Below are positions 47,609 to 56,550 of a stretch of DNA of 64,000 bases, piece after piece. Within the stretch, counting starts at the first letter, position 1. Each line of letters begins with the position of its first letter. Source of the stretch: Tannerella sp. (GTDB lineage Bacteria > Bacteroidota > Bacteroidia > Bacteroidales > Tannerellaceae); contig JAITVY010000079.1 in assembly GCA_031285565.1 (NCBI GenBank), positions 62,001 through 126,000 on the forward strand, read 5' to 3'. A program made the translations under genes and the position numbers. The notes under the pieces were generated by a model that saw only the letters and a program-made list of their open reading frames with translations, was not told the origin of the DNA and ran no database searches.

Positions 47609-49348
47609 TTATTTAGCCACTTTCTGTACCCAACCGGAACTACCTTTTACGATGATAATCGGTTCTTGTATATTCAGGTCAACTGAAATTTTGCCTTCGG
47701 CTTTTTCTCCTGAATACAATAATGTACCATTCAATGAATAAACATATATCGTTTCAGCTTTAGCCGATTGAATATACAAACGGTTATCAGCAGCGTAAGC
47801 ATACGCTTTTTCGCTATCAATTATGTCATTGCTTGTTGTGTAATCAGCTTTCAGTTTAAAAGTCATACCTTCTTCTTTAATTTCAGTATTGTCGGTAAAC
47901 TTAAATTCTGCATTTGTGATATTAACATCCAATAAATCGCCCTTTTTTACATTTTTGTTTACTATATATGCAATGTCCATTATTTTTTGATTTGAAAGTG
48001 CACGAAGCATACTTTTCAGTTCTTGTTTCTTGATTTCAACTTTCCATGTGTTATTACTTCCAGGAGTAATAGATAGCGCGGATGATGCAGCAAAAGCCTC
48101 AGTTAATTTCGTGTTTTCTGTATCTAATGTAACCCCGGTAGGGAATTTAATGGTAAATGAACCTGTTAAAGTTTCCTTGTCCGGTGCATTTAAATATAGT
48201 GGAATACTGCCATTCTTTCCTTGTGCTTCTATTACCGGATCAATTAAAATGACTTTTTTTCTTACATTCACAATACAAGTGTCTTTTTTGCTACTATTAT
48301 CGGTAGTTACAATAACTAACGTTTTTCCGGCTTTTATAGCTTTAACCTCTCCAGTCGTAGCATTTACAGTTGCTATAGCTGTACTGTTACTTGCCCAGGT
48401 TACTTTTCTATTTGTAGCATTGGTAGGTAATATTGCTGCTGCTAAATGGAAAGTATCTCCTTCTATAATGCTTATGCTATCCTTATTTAACTTAACGCTG
48501 GCTACAGGGATTACTGCAGCCGTTACTTCTACTATACAAGTATCTTTTATCGTGGCTTTACTTTTACTTGTGACAATAATAGATGTTTTTCCTACAGCAA
48601 TTGCTTTTACCTTTCCATCAGTTCCAACAGTAGCTATTTTAGGATCTTTGCTTTCCCAGGTTACGCCTTTTTCAGTGGCATTGTTAGGTGTTATGGTGAC
48701 TTTTAATATCGCACTATCTCCAACAACTAAGACAGTATCTTTTCCAAGGTCAACTTTGGTTACGACAACAGGAGGTACGGTGACGGTGCATGTAGCAGTT
48801 TTATCTCCATTTTTAGTTTTTACAGTAATTGTTGCTGTACCGGCTTTTAATGCTTTAATTTTTATGATTGTATCTTGTGTAATAGATGCTATATCTACAG
48901 TGGTAGCATCACTAGTAGTAAAAATTACTGCTTTATCTGTTGCATTGGACGGAGTAAAAGATGCAGTTAAAGTTTCTACACTATCAACATTAAGAGTTAA
49001 AGTTGCTGCCTTATCGAATTTAATTCCTGATACAGGAACTGCAGTTGTAACAGTTACGACACAAGTTGCTTTTTTTACACCATCTGATGCTGTTGCAGTT
49101 ATAGTTGCACTTCCTTCGGCTTTAGCCTCTACCATACCATCATCAACAGAGGCAATAGCATCATTACTAGAACTCCATGTAACATCTTGATCAGCTTCTG
49201 CAGGTAGTACTTCAGGAGTAAGTTTTTTTGTTAGACCAACAGCTAAAGAAAAGCTTTCTGAATCTAACGTTATACTTGATACAGTTTGTGCTCCTGCACT
49301 TATCCCCAAAAATAAAATTGAAACTAATAATAGTATTCCCTTTTTCAT
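47609..49348 (-). CDS. Secreted protein with four BIG2 Ig-like domains and C-terminal sorting-like domain
   Basis: A 579-residue protein with a signal peptide (about 1-20, ending AGAQ) and four bacterial Ig-like (BIG2) domains at about 22-101, 102-190, 191-275 and 276-362. Each carries the pattern VTWSSSNDAIASV / ITATASDGVKKATCVVTV. A beta-sandwich region (about 365-510) resembles cohesin-type folds. The C-terminus (IYVYSLNGTLLYSG through IIIVKGSSGWVQKVAK) looks like a type IX secretion sorting or DUF6383-type domain. It is probably surface-exposed or released, with an adhesive or structural role. The composition (many Ala, Thr, Val) leaves a long open frame on the opposite strand that is not a gene. 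Confidence 0.85.
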   Translation of the reverse strand: MKKGILLLVSILFLGISAGAQTVSSITLDSESFSLAVGLTKKLTPEVLPAEADQDVTWSSSNDAIASVDDGMVEAKAEGSATITATASDGVKKATCVVTVTTAVPVSGIKFDKAATLTLNVDSVETLTASFTPSNATDKAVIFTTSDATTVDIASITQDTIIKIKALKAGTATITVKTKNGDKTATCTVTVPPVVVTKVDLGKDTVLVVGDSAILKVTITPNNATEKGVTWESKDPKIATVGTDGKVKAIAVGKTSIIVTSKSKATIKDTCIVEVTAAVIPVASVKLNKDSISIIEGDTFHLAAAILPTNATNRKVTWASNSTAIATVNATTGEVKAIKAGKTLVIVTTDNSSKKDTCIVNVRKKVILIDPVIEAQGKNGSIPLYLNAPDKETLTGSFTIKFPTGVTLDTENTKLTEAFAASSALSITPGSNNTWKVEIKKQELKSMLRALSNQKIMDIAYIVNKNVKKGDLLDVNITNAEFKFTDNTEIKEEGMTFKLKADYTTSNDIIDSEKAYAYAADNRLYIQSAKAETIYVYSLNGTLLYSGEKAEGKISVDLNIQEPIIIVKGSSGWVQKVAK

Positions 49349-49539
49349 AATTTAAATTATTAGATGAATAAATATTTGCATAAAAAGAAATTAATAGTAT
49401 TATCCTAAAACATTCTTTTATTAACGGGACAAATGTAGTAATAATTTCAAGAGTTAACAGATAAAGGGCGTGATGTAAGCGAATTTTGATGATTTTTTTG
49501 CGTTTTTATGCTTAATTAGGTTATAGGAAATAGATTTTT

Positions 49540-49579
49540 GTAAAAAACAAACCGGTATAAGTTCTACAACTTATACCGG
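49540..49579 (-). terminator. Intrinsic terminator of the fucosidase gene
   Basis: A perfect 12-bp stem CCGGTATAAGTT / AACTTATACCGG with a 4-nt loop, followed on the minus strand by TTTGTTTTTT. It lies 27 nt past the GH29 stop. Confidence 0.88.
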
Positions 49580-49605
49580 CCCATATAATCAAAGTTAGAT
49601 TTATT

Positions 49606-50940
49606 TTATAAAACAATTTTAAATACCTGTACTGCACAATCTTTACCAAGACGCTCCGGAATCTGTATCTTACTGCCTTTAGCCGTTTGGACAGCAACTA
49701 ACGGCATGCCCGATTCAAGTATGGTACATGATGTAAGTAGGGATAATTCAAATGGAATTTCAATCTCTTCCCTATATTTATTCATAAATATGTAAATGAT
49801 TCGCTTACCATTTTCCATTTTCTGGGCAAAAAATAATCCATCCTGCGGTTCAATATCTTTAACCGGTTGAGTACCATAGATAGACTCATTGTTGGAAAGC
49901 ATCCATGCACCGATTTCACGTAAACGACGGGTTGCGGGAACAGGGAAGCTTCCATCGGGTTTAGGACCTACATTCAACAAATAATTTCCTCCTTTTGATG
50001 TGTTGTTTGCCAGATAACCGATCATTTGTTGTGAAGGTTTCCAATTATAATCTTTGGCGTGCCATCCCCATGAATGCATCATTGTAGCCGGAGTTTGCCA
50101 GGGTTTTTCCAATATTTTATCAGGATATTGGTTATCGTGCATTTCCAGAAAATCGATATTATCTCCCGGGCTAAGATAGGATATTCTTCCGTTAATAAGA
50201 CATTTCGGACTCAGGCTGCGAACCAAAGCGATCAGTTCATCCCTGCGTTGATCGGTGATATGTGTTTCCCAGTCCCATGTATCAAACCAAAGCAGATCCG
50301 GATCGAACATGGTTATTAATTCTTTTACCTGTGGCAGGCTCTTTTTTTGCCAGAACGATTCAAATTCGTTATCAGGAACCTTTGGATACCAGAACGGCAT
50401 GGCTCCACCGGGATATTCCCAATCCTGCCAATGTGAATAGTAAAAACCATACTTTAACCCGTATTTTTTACAGGCAGTTACCAGTTCGGCAATCATATCT
50501 TTTTTATATGGACTGTTCATAATTGTGAAATCCGATACTTTCGAATCCCATAGGGCAAATCCGTCATGGTGTTTAGCTGTGATTACAAAATAACGCATAC
50601 CCGCGTTTTTTGCTTCCCGTATCCATTCGTCCGCATCAAAATCTTTCGGATTAAAACTATCTGCTAATTTTTTATATTCTTCGCTTGGCACTTCCAGGCG
50701 CATTTGTATCCATTCGGCATACCAGCTTTTTCCGTTAGCCAATGTTGTATCCGGTAGAGTCCGGCCGTTATAACTGCCTTCCAGCATAGAATATAATCCG
50801 AAATGAATGAACATACCGAATTTTGCATCACGGAACCAGTCCGCTTTTTCTGATGGCAATGAAAGAGATACCTGCTGTGCTTTCACAGGTGTAAGAAAGC
50901 TTGCAATGATTAATAGGATCAGTAATTTGTAAGTTTTCAT
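49606..50940 (-). CDS. Alpha-L-fucosidase, GH29
   Basis: The enzyme releases terminal L-fucose from glycans. The start at 50940 (MKTYKLLILL) is taken; an ATG 9 nt upstream is also in frame. The 444 residues have a signal peptide ending VKAQ, then a TIM barrel with FGMFIHFGLYS, the active-site block TAKHHDGFALW, and LLWFDTWDW whose Asp (residue 220) is the catalytic nucleophile of GH29. The C-terminal beta domain is short. The released fucose would feed FucP/FucI encoded 20 kb away. The gene stands alone with its own terminator and is probably secreted to the periplasm. Confidence 0.95.
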   Translation of the reverse strand: MKTYKLLILLIIASFLTPVKAQQVSLSLPSEKADWFRDAKFGMFIHFGLYSMLEGSYNGRTLPDTTLANGKSWYAEWIQMRLEVPSEEYKKLADSFNPKDFDADEWIREAKNAGMRYFVITAKHHDGFALWDSKVSDFTIMNSPYKKDMIAELVTACKKYGLKYGFYYSHWQDWEYPGGAMPFWYPKVPDNEFESFWQKKSLPQVKELITMFDPDLLWFDTWDWETHITDQRRDELIALVRSLSPKCLINGRISYLSPGDNIDFLEMHDNQYPDKILEKPWQTPATMMHSWGWHAKDYNWKPSQQMIGYLANNTSKGGNYLLNVGPKPDGSFPVPATRRLREIGAWMLSNNESIYGTQPVKDIEPQDGLFFAQKMENGKRIIYIFMNKYREEIEIPFELSLLTSCTILESGMPLVAVQTAKGSKIQIPERLGKDCAVQVFKIVL

Positions 50941-51044
50941 ATGATTCATGATATATTTGTTTTCATGTTTGTAAACGGAAAGCGAAAATACAGAATATTT
51001 TTCATTTTATAATAACAGTAATGAAAGTAACTGTTAGGTGTTTT

Positions 51045-52139
51045 TTACCGCGGTGCTTTCCGGTACACATAGATTGTAATAAAAGAGTAAACAATATTGG
51101 GTATCCATACAGCAACCATAGGGCTAACCAAACCACTAATGGCAAATGTAGAAGTGATTTTTGTGAAAAGGATGTACGAAAAACTTAACCCTAATCCTAT
51201 ACCAATATTCATACCCATTCCTCCTTTAATTTTGCGCGAGGAGAGTGAAACACCAATAAGGGTAAGTATAAAAAAGGAAGCAATATTTGCGAACCGCATA
51301 TGATATTCGATTTCAAATAGTTGTATGTTTGCCATACCCCTCTTTTTCTGGCGATCGATATGTGCCCTTAATTCGGGGGTAGTCATTGTTTCGCTATCGT
51401 TAACAGCAATCAGAAAATCGGATGGTGTAAATGCGAGTGTCGTGTCTTTACGCGTCCCAGTGCTGATATGTTCGCGCATACCATCAAAGTCACGGATCAT
51501 ATAATCAATAATGGTCCATTGGTGCAGCGAATCGTATTTTATTGATTGTGCCGTCAGTCGTGAAACCAGTTTTTTGTCTTCGAAATGATCTAATGAGAAA
51601 CGGTATCCCATTGACGAAGGAGCATTGTAGCTATCAAAGTAGGCGAATACACCAGGTTCTACTTCTAATTGTATATTTCTTGCATATTCAACTTTTTTGT
51701 TTTTGATATAGGTATTCTGGAATTCAATACGTGTGACATTGGCCGGTGGAATGATATATGCACTTAACATGAAACTTGCCAGTGCGATAATCGTAGCGGA
51801 TATTAAATAAGGCACAACGAACCGGTTAAAACTGATCCCGCTGGAAAGCATTGCGATCACTTCCGATTGATCTGCTATTTTGGACGTGAAAAGGATAACC
51901 GTTATAAAAGTGAATAAAGGACTGAATAAATTAATGAAATAAGGAATAAAATTCAGGTAGTAATCGAATATAATTTCAGGAACGGTTACTTCCGGCTTCA
52001 TGAAATGATCCAGTTTTTCATTGAAGTCGAACACGACCGTTATAGCAATCATCATCGTTATGGCAAATACAAACGTACCAAGGAATTTTTTTATGATATA
52101 CCAGTCGATTCTTTTCAGCCAGAAGTCTTTTAATCTCAT
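51045..52139 (-). CDS. LptF/LptG-family lipopolysaccharide export permease
   Basis: A 364-residue inner-membrane protein with three N-terminal and three C-terminal membrane segments around a periplasmic jelly-roll domain (about 115-280), the YjgP/YjgQ build. Recognisable parts are the N-terminal RIDWYIIKKFLGTFVFA, the MLSSGISFNRFVVPYL coupling-helix region and the C-terminal GMGMNIGIGLGLSFSYI. It works with LptB to move lipopolysaccharide toward the outer membrane. It overlaps tgt by 4 bp, a common pairing in Bacteroidetes. Whether it is LptF or LptG cannot be decided here. Confidence 0.92.
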   Translation of the reverse strand: MRLKDFWLKRIDWYIIKKFLGTFVFAITMMIAITVVFDFNEKLDHFMKPEVTVPEIIFDYYLNFIPYFINLFSPLFTFITVILFTSKIADQSEVIAMLSSGISFNRFVVPYLISATIIALASFMLSAYIIPPANVTRIEFQNTYIKNKKVEYARNIQLEVEPGVFAYFDSYNAPSSMGYRFSLDHFEDKKLVSRLTAQSIKYDSLHQWTIIDYMIRDFDGMREHISTGTRKDTTLAFTPSDFLIAVNDSETMTTPELRAHIDRQKKRGMANIQLFEIEYHMRFANIASFFILTLIGVSLSSRKIKGGMGMNIGIGLGLSFSYILFTKITSTFAISGLVSPMVAVWIPNIVYSFITIYVYRKAPR

Positions 52140-53266
52140 AAACGATTTGCTAATTGATTAACCATACCTTTTTTCCATGTAGTGAAATCACCTTCAATAA
52201 TATGTTTGCGTGCTTCTTTAACCAACCATAGATAAAAAGCCAGATTATGGATGGAAGCAATCTGAAGCCCCAGTATTTCATCTGCTTTAAACAGATGATG
52301 CAGATAGGCGCGACTATAGTGTGTATCCACAAACGAATTCGCATCCGCATCGATCGGAGAAAAATCATCCGCCCACTTTTTATTTCGCATATTCATGGTT
52401 CCAAAACGAGTAAAAAGCTGCCCGTTTCTGCCGTTACGCGTCGGCATAATACAATCAAACATATCGACACCCCGTTCAATAGCTTCCAATAGATTGACCG
52501 GTGTTCCTACCCCCATCAGATAGCGGGGTTTATCCCGGGGAAGTACCTGATTGACTACTTCAATCATCTCATACATCTTTTCGGTAGGTTCGCCTACAGC
52601 CAATCCTCCGATGGCATTACCATCAGCTTCTTTACTTGCTATATATTCGGCTGAACGTATACGGAGTTCAGGATACACACATCCCTGAACAATCGGAAAA
52701 AGCGACTGGCTATATCCGTATTTAGGTTCGGTTTCATTGAAACGGCTTATGCAACGATCCAACCATAATTCAGTCAGATCCAATGACTTTTTTGCATAAT
52801 TATAATCAGCATCTCCCGGACAGCATTCATCGAAGGCCATAATAATATCCGCCCCGATGGTTCGTTGAATATCCATTACTTTCTCAGGAGTGAAAAAATG
52901 CTTGCTACCATCAATATGAGAACGAAATTCAGCGCCTTCATTTGATAATTTCCGGTTTTCAGCTAAAGAAAATACCTGAAAGCCTCCACTGTCGGTTAGG
53001 ATCGGATGGTTCCAACTGTTAAATTTATGTAATCCCCCAGCTTTCTCAAGAATTTCAAGTCCCGGACGCAGGTAAAGGTGGTATGTATTGCCTAAAATAA
53101 TCTCTGCCCGGATGTCTTCTTTCAACTCGGGCATATGTACAGCTTTTACGGTTCCCTGCGTACCGACAGGCATAAATATCGGCGTTTCAATGGTGCCATG
53201 ATCGGTTGTTATCAGTCCGGCTCTTGCCTGCGATTGATTATCCGTATGTTGTATTTTAAAATCCAC
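52136..53266 (-). CDS. tgt: Queuine tRNA-ribosyltransferase
   Basis: Tgt exchanges guanine 34 of certain tRNAs for the queuosine precursor. The start is set at the GTG (53266, MDFKIQHTDNQ). A TTG 30 nt upstream would start inside the promoter. In about 376 residues are ILGNTYHLYLRPG, the catalytic LTDSGGFQVFSL, GGLAVGEP, and MPTRNGRNGQLFT. The region that binds zinc in Escherichia coli Tgt through three cysteines reads DADANSFVDTHYSRAYLHH here, with none of those cysteines; the later histidine (IASIHNL) remains. It overlaps the LptF/G gene by 4 bp. Confidence 0.93.
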   Translation of the reverse strand: MDFKIQHTDNQSQARAGLITTDHGTIETPIFMPVGTQGTVKAVHMPELKEDIRAEIILGNTYHLYLRPGLEILEKAGGLHKFNSWNHPILTDSGGFQVFSLAENRKLSNEGAEFRSHIDGSKHFFTPEKVMDIQRTIGADIIMAFDECCPGDADYNYAKKSLDLTELWLDRCISRFNETEPKYGYSQSLFPIVQGCVYPELRIRSAEYIASKEADGNAIGGLAVGEPTEKMYEMIEVVNQVLPRDKPRYLMGVGTPVNLLEAIERGVDMFDCIMPTRNGRNGQLFTRFGTMNMRNKKWADDFSPIDADANSFVDTHYSRAYLHHLFKADEILGLQIASIHNLAFYLWLVKEARKHIIEGDFTTWKKGMVNQLANRL

Positions 53267-53282
53267 TATGTTAAATTTATCG

Positions 53283-53313
53283 CAAAGATAATGCAAGCCG
53301 GGGGGAGTACAAA
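53283..53313 (-). promoter_or_regulatory. Complete Bacteroidetes promoter of tgt
   Basis: On the minus strand TTTG (53310-53313) is followed by a 19-nt spacer and TATCTTTG (53283-53290), matching both elements of the consensus. It lies 17 nt before the GTG start, which supports that start. Confidence 0.75.
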
Positions 53314-53377
53314 ATAAGCTTGCTTATTTTTAATGCCGAGGCGTAGCTTATCTTCTAAAAAGATTATATAAATCGAA

Positions 53378-53419
53378 AGCAGTACAAAATGAAAAGTTTA
53401 CTTTTTATTTTGTACTGCT
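53378..53419. terminator. Strong long hairpin downstream of the polyferredoxin gene
   Basis: Arms AGCAGTACAAAAT-g-AAAAGT and ACTTTT-t-ATTTTGTACTGCT pair over 19 positions with a single mismatch and a two-base loop. It lies 45 nt past the polyferredoxin stop; T-richness after it on the minus strand is modest. A smaller AAATAAGC/GCTTATTT hairpin lies at about 53312-53329 over the tgt -33 element. Confidence 0.6.
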
Positions 53420-53463
53420 GAGACGCCGCCTGTTTTCGCTTTTTGGGTAAAGATAGCATAAAT

Positions 53464-55023
53464 TTAAAATCCGAAGCCATCAATATCTACGTCCAGGGCT
53501 TCTTCCTCTTCCGGCTTTTGAGCCTTCAGATGTGTCTCGTTAGCGTTGATAATGATGGCACGTACCGGACGTACCGGGCATATTGATTCGCATCCTCCGC
53601 AACCGACACATAATTCCGGTTCCACTTTAGGTATGGTTAAGGTGCCTTCGTAAGGAATCATATGTACGGCTTGTGTCGGGCAATGTTCCGAACAGGCTCC
53701 ACAATCCGTATTTTCTGTTTTTACAATACAAAGATCGATATCGAATACGGCAATACCAACCTGTGTTGTCTTTTTTTCTTCTACCGTAAGAGGTTTAATA
53801 GCTCCGGTAGGGCAAATTTCGGAACAAACTGTACATTCAAAATTACAATAGCTGTCTTCATATGACATAAAGGGTTTCAGCAGATAACCAAAACCATATG
53901 ATAGTCCGGCAGGTTTTAATATATGACTGGGACATTGTGTGACACATAAATGACAAGCAGTACATTTATCTTTGAAACGTTCTAAATTTATGGATCCGGG
54001 AGGAGTGACCGGCAGTTTACTTTTTCCTTTATTTTCCTGTAGGGCGTTTGAGTTTGCACCGATTAGTGTGAGCGGTAATGCAGCTGCAATACCTGTACTG
54101 GTAGCAATAAAAGCACGACGGGTAGCTTGCACCGGAACAGTTTCTTCTTTTTGGGATTCTTTACTTTTCTTAAACGAAGGTTTGAAAGTATATAGTATAG
54201 AATCTTTATTACAGGAGGATACACAGTTAAAACAATCGACACAACGCGACATATCGACAGTCATATCTTTTACATTAATAGCTTCAGCTTTGCATGTACG
54301 TTCACAGGCTTTACATTGAATACAGGATTCTTTCTTTATGTCAATCCGGAAAATCGAATAACGTGAGAACAAACTTAGCAGCGCTCCTACCGGGCATAGT
54401 GTATTACAAAATAGTCTTCCACGGAATATAACCATCAATATAAAGACAAGTAATGCAATACCGGCCACTATCAGGGATGTCGTTGTGAATGTATTATTAG
54501 CCACATGATATAGCGAATAATTGCCGGATTTCATTAAAATATCAGCCAGAATGTTATTACCCCATACCACTACCGGTCTGAATAAGTTGGCTGTAATTCG
54601 TCCGAAATTGCTGTAAGGATCAAGATACTGACATAATTCTATTATTCCGAAAACTCCCAGCCCTACCGTTGCTACTAATATAATGTATCGCAGCCAATTT
54701 AAAGGTTTATGATATTTAAACCGGCGTACTCCTTTATTTTTCTTTTTCCGGAAACTGTATATACGGTTAATAATATCTTGCAAAGTACCGGCCGGACAAA
54801 TTACCGAACAATAAAAGCGCCCGAACAAAAAAGTTAATAACAACAGTATTCCTGTAAATATAAACATCCCGCTTAAAATAGCCGGAATGATTTGTATCTG
54901 GGCAAGTCGATGAACTTTGTCCGGTAATTTATCAGCAAAGTCTAAAAAAAAGAGTAGGAGTGGGGTAAAAAAAAGTATTGCGAGAATAACCCGCAATACT
55001 TTTAATGGGTTTATTTGTTTCAC
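53464..55023 (-). CDS. Membrane polyferredoxin, NapH/NapG-like fusion
   Basis: A 519-residue protein likely to carry electrons from quinol to a periplasmic acceptor. Part one (1-290) is NapH-like: four membrane segments, the Cys motifs CSVICPAG and CNTLCPVG after helices, then two 4Fe-4S sites (CIQCKACERTC, CVDCFNCVSSC). A twin-arginine-like sequence TRRAFIATSTG with a hydrophobic stretch follows at 301-320. Part two has four more cluster motifs (CTACHLCVTQC, CNFECTVCSEIC, CGACSEHC, CVGCGGCESIC), as in NapG. It overlaps the upstream DUF362 gene by 4 bp, so the two products probably work together. The terminal acceptor is unknown. Confidence 0.88.
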   Translation of the reverse strand: MKQINPLKVLRVILAILFFTPLLLFFLDFADKLPDKVHRLAQIQIIPAILSGMFIFTGILLLLTFLFGRFYCSVICPAGTLQDIINRIYSFRKKKNKGVRRFKYHKPLNWLRYIILVATVGLGVFGIIELCQYLDPYSNFGRITANLFRPVVVWGNNILADILMKSGNYSLYHVANNTFTTTSLIVAGIALLVFILMVIFRGRLFCNTLCPVGALLSLFSRYSIFRIDIKKESCIQCKACERTCKAEAINVKDMTVDMSRCVDCFNCVSSCNKDSILYTFKPSFKKSKESQKEETVPVQATRRAFIATSTGIAAALPLTLIGANSNALQENKGKSKLPVTPPGSINLERFKDKCTACHLCVTQCPSHILKPAGLSYGFGYLLKPFMSYEDSYCNFECTVCSEICPTGAIKPLTVEEKKTTQVGIAVFDIDLCIVKTENTDCGACSEHCPTQAVHMIPYEGTLTIPKVEPELCVGCGGCESICPVRPVRAIIINANETHLKAQKPEEEEALDVDIDGFGF

Positions 55024-55955
55024 AATTTAATTCTTTTAATTTCAAGTTTATCCAGATCAGTAGTGCCTAATTTTAGAGCCTGGCCTTTACCTATATGCCC
55101 TACTGCATCCATATCCAGTTTCTTAACCTGGTTGAAAAAGCTTAAAGCTGCCGTATCGACTGCAACAATATCTTTCGATGCAATCAGTGATTTTACGGTA
55201 GCCACATCAGCAGCGCTTTTCCCCTGCGGACCATTTTGATGCATGATGCGGTACGCATCCACAATATTTAATACCGGCTTTTTATTCCAGGTACATATAT
55301 CGGCAATACATTGCTGTAAATCGTTTTGATGGAAAAAGCGGCGGTCCCATACGATACCCATATAATTTTTCATGGCAGAGGACAATTTAGCTCCTCCGTG
55401 ATTCTTTAAAATGGGTACATTAAACCACACATCTGCTTCATCCAATACTTCATGAATTTTGGCTTTCTTTAACGCCACACCTGAAGGCAGGGATATTTCT
55501 TTTTTATAATAACGTTCGTCATTACCCGGCACTATCACTCCTCCCGCAGCTTTTACTGCTGCTTCGATACCACTGGATGTATAACATTTTTGCCAGTTAT
55601 CGCAGGTATGATCAAAAACGGTAACTTTTTGAGCGCCGGCCGACAGGCATTTTTTTATCAGGGCGCTAATCAGTTTCGGGTTGGTATTTCCTGCTAATTC
55701 CGGTGAGCGATCCCATCCGATATTAGGCTTAATAACTACCTTTTGTCCTTTCTTAACGAAATTACCTATTCCACCTAAGGCCTCTAATGCTTTATCAAGC
55801 ATTACTTCCGGTTCACCTCCCATTACAGCCACTAAATCCGGTGTCTTTTCAACATGGATAGTGTTGGATGTTAATGCTGCTTCTAATCCTTCAAAATTCA
55901 ATGATAGGGCTGCTCCGGCAATTGCGCCACTTTTTATAAAATCACGACGTTTCAT
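55020..55955 (-). CDS. DUF362 protein with Tat signal
   Basis: A 311-residue exported protein with a twin-arginine leader (MKRRDFIKSGAIAGAALSL) followed by a DUF362 domain (KKGQKVVIKPNIGWDRSPE, KVTVFDHTCDNWQKCYTSSG, VPILKNHGGAKLSSAMKNYMG). DUF362 proteins are of unknown activity, often paired with ferredoxins. Here it overlaps the polyferredoxin gene by 4 bp, so a joint redox role is likely. Upstream lies a 595-bp divergent region shared with the XusA-like receptor gene. Confidence 0.88.
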   Translation of the reverse strand: MKRRDFIKSGAIAGAALSLNFEGLEAALTSNTIHVEKTPDLVAVMGGEPEVMLDKALEALGGIGNFVKKGQKVVIKPNIGWDRSPELAGNTNPKLISALIKKCLSAGAQKVTVFDHTCDNWQKCYTSSGIEAAVKAAGGVIVPGNDERYYKKEISLPSGVALKKAKIHEVLDEADVWFNVPILKNHGGAKLSSAMKNYMGIVWDRRFFHQNDLQQCIADICTWNKKPVLNIVDAYRIMHQNGPQGKSAADVATVKSLIASKDIVAVDTAALSFFNQVKKLDMDAVGHIGKGQALKLGTTDLDKLEIKRIKL

Positions 55956-56550
55956 TCGTTGATATCTGTTTTATGATTAATAACTCCTTTTTGCAAAGAT
56001 AAATATTAGTTTCTTATGACCTTGAAATATGTCTTGAAAAAAGCGTTAAAGGGAAAAAGCCGGGCTTTATAACGAATTGCAAATGGCAAAAACGAAAAAA
56101 ATGGCTATAATTTAGAAAATAAAGTTTGCCGTTTGAGAGAGACAACCTCCACAAAACTATTCTCGTTGAAGAAAATGCAACACTTTATCGAATGGCAGAT
56201 AAAGTGTTGTATTTATCATAGCGTTTATCTAGCTTCTGATAAGATTCGTATCTCGTTCTGGATAAGGTATTTATATGCCCATTGTAGGCTCTTTGCTTGT
56301 ACTTTGAGTAGTAAAAACTCCAGCGCAATGACGATACGGGCTTTTGAGGCATTCGACCCCAACCGTTTTACTACCTAAAACATTGGGTCGGTCGAATCAT
56401 TAAAAATATTTTTTTTACAATCAAGGCGCTTGCTTAGTCATTTGTAGGTATTTTTTTGTGTAAAACCCCCTATAAATAGGTATTGTCCGCTGACCGCATT
56501 TTATGGACTTTTGTGTCGGCAAACTCTATCTATAAATATTACAATTAAAT
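55956..56550. promoter_or_regulatory. Structured divergent region before the XusA-like receptor gene
   Basis: No convincing gene is present. Visible signals are a perfect 12-bp hairpin CAACACTTTATC/GATAAAGTGTTG (56178-56209, 8-nt loop), a wider pairing TAGTAAAA/TTTTACTA (about 56309-56374) nested with CGACCC/GGGTCG (about 56350-56394), and a direct repeat TAGGTATT at 56445-56452 and 56477-56484, 32 bp apart start to start. The repeats could be operator half-sites for an iron-responsive regulator. No known riboswitch consensus was recognised. Confidence 0.5.

Noticed and set aside
48030..49190. Plus-strand open frame of 386 codons opposite the BIG2 protein gene
   Set aside because: It mirrors the biased Ala/Thr/Val codon use of the real minus-strand gene, gives a low-complexity Val/Ser/Thr sequence, and has no family resemblance.
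56133..56378. 81-codon plus-strand ORF upstream of the XusA-like gene
   Set aside because: It runs through a perfect hairpin and other paired segments, its protein has no recognisable features, and its composition is unlike the neighbours.
56400..56550. Cobalamin or other known riboswitch before the TonB receptor
   Set aside because: No B12-box or other consensus I know was found; only hairpins and direct repeats are visible.
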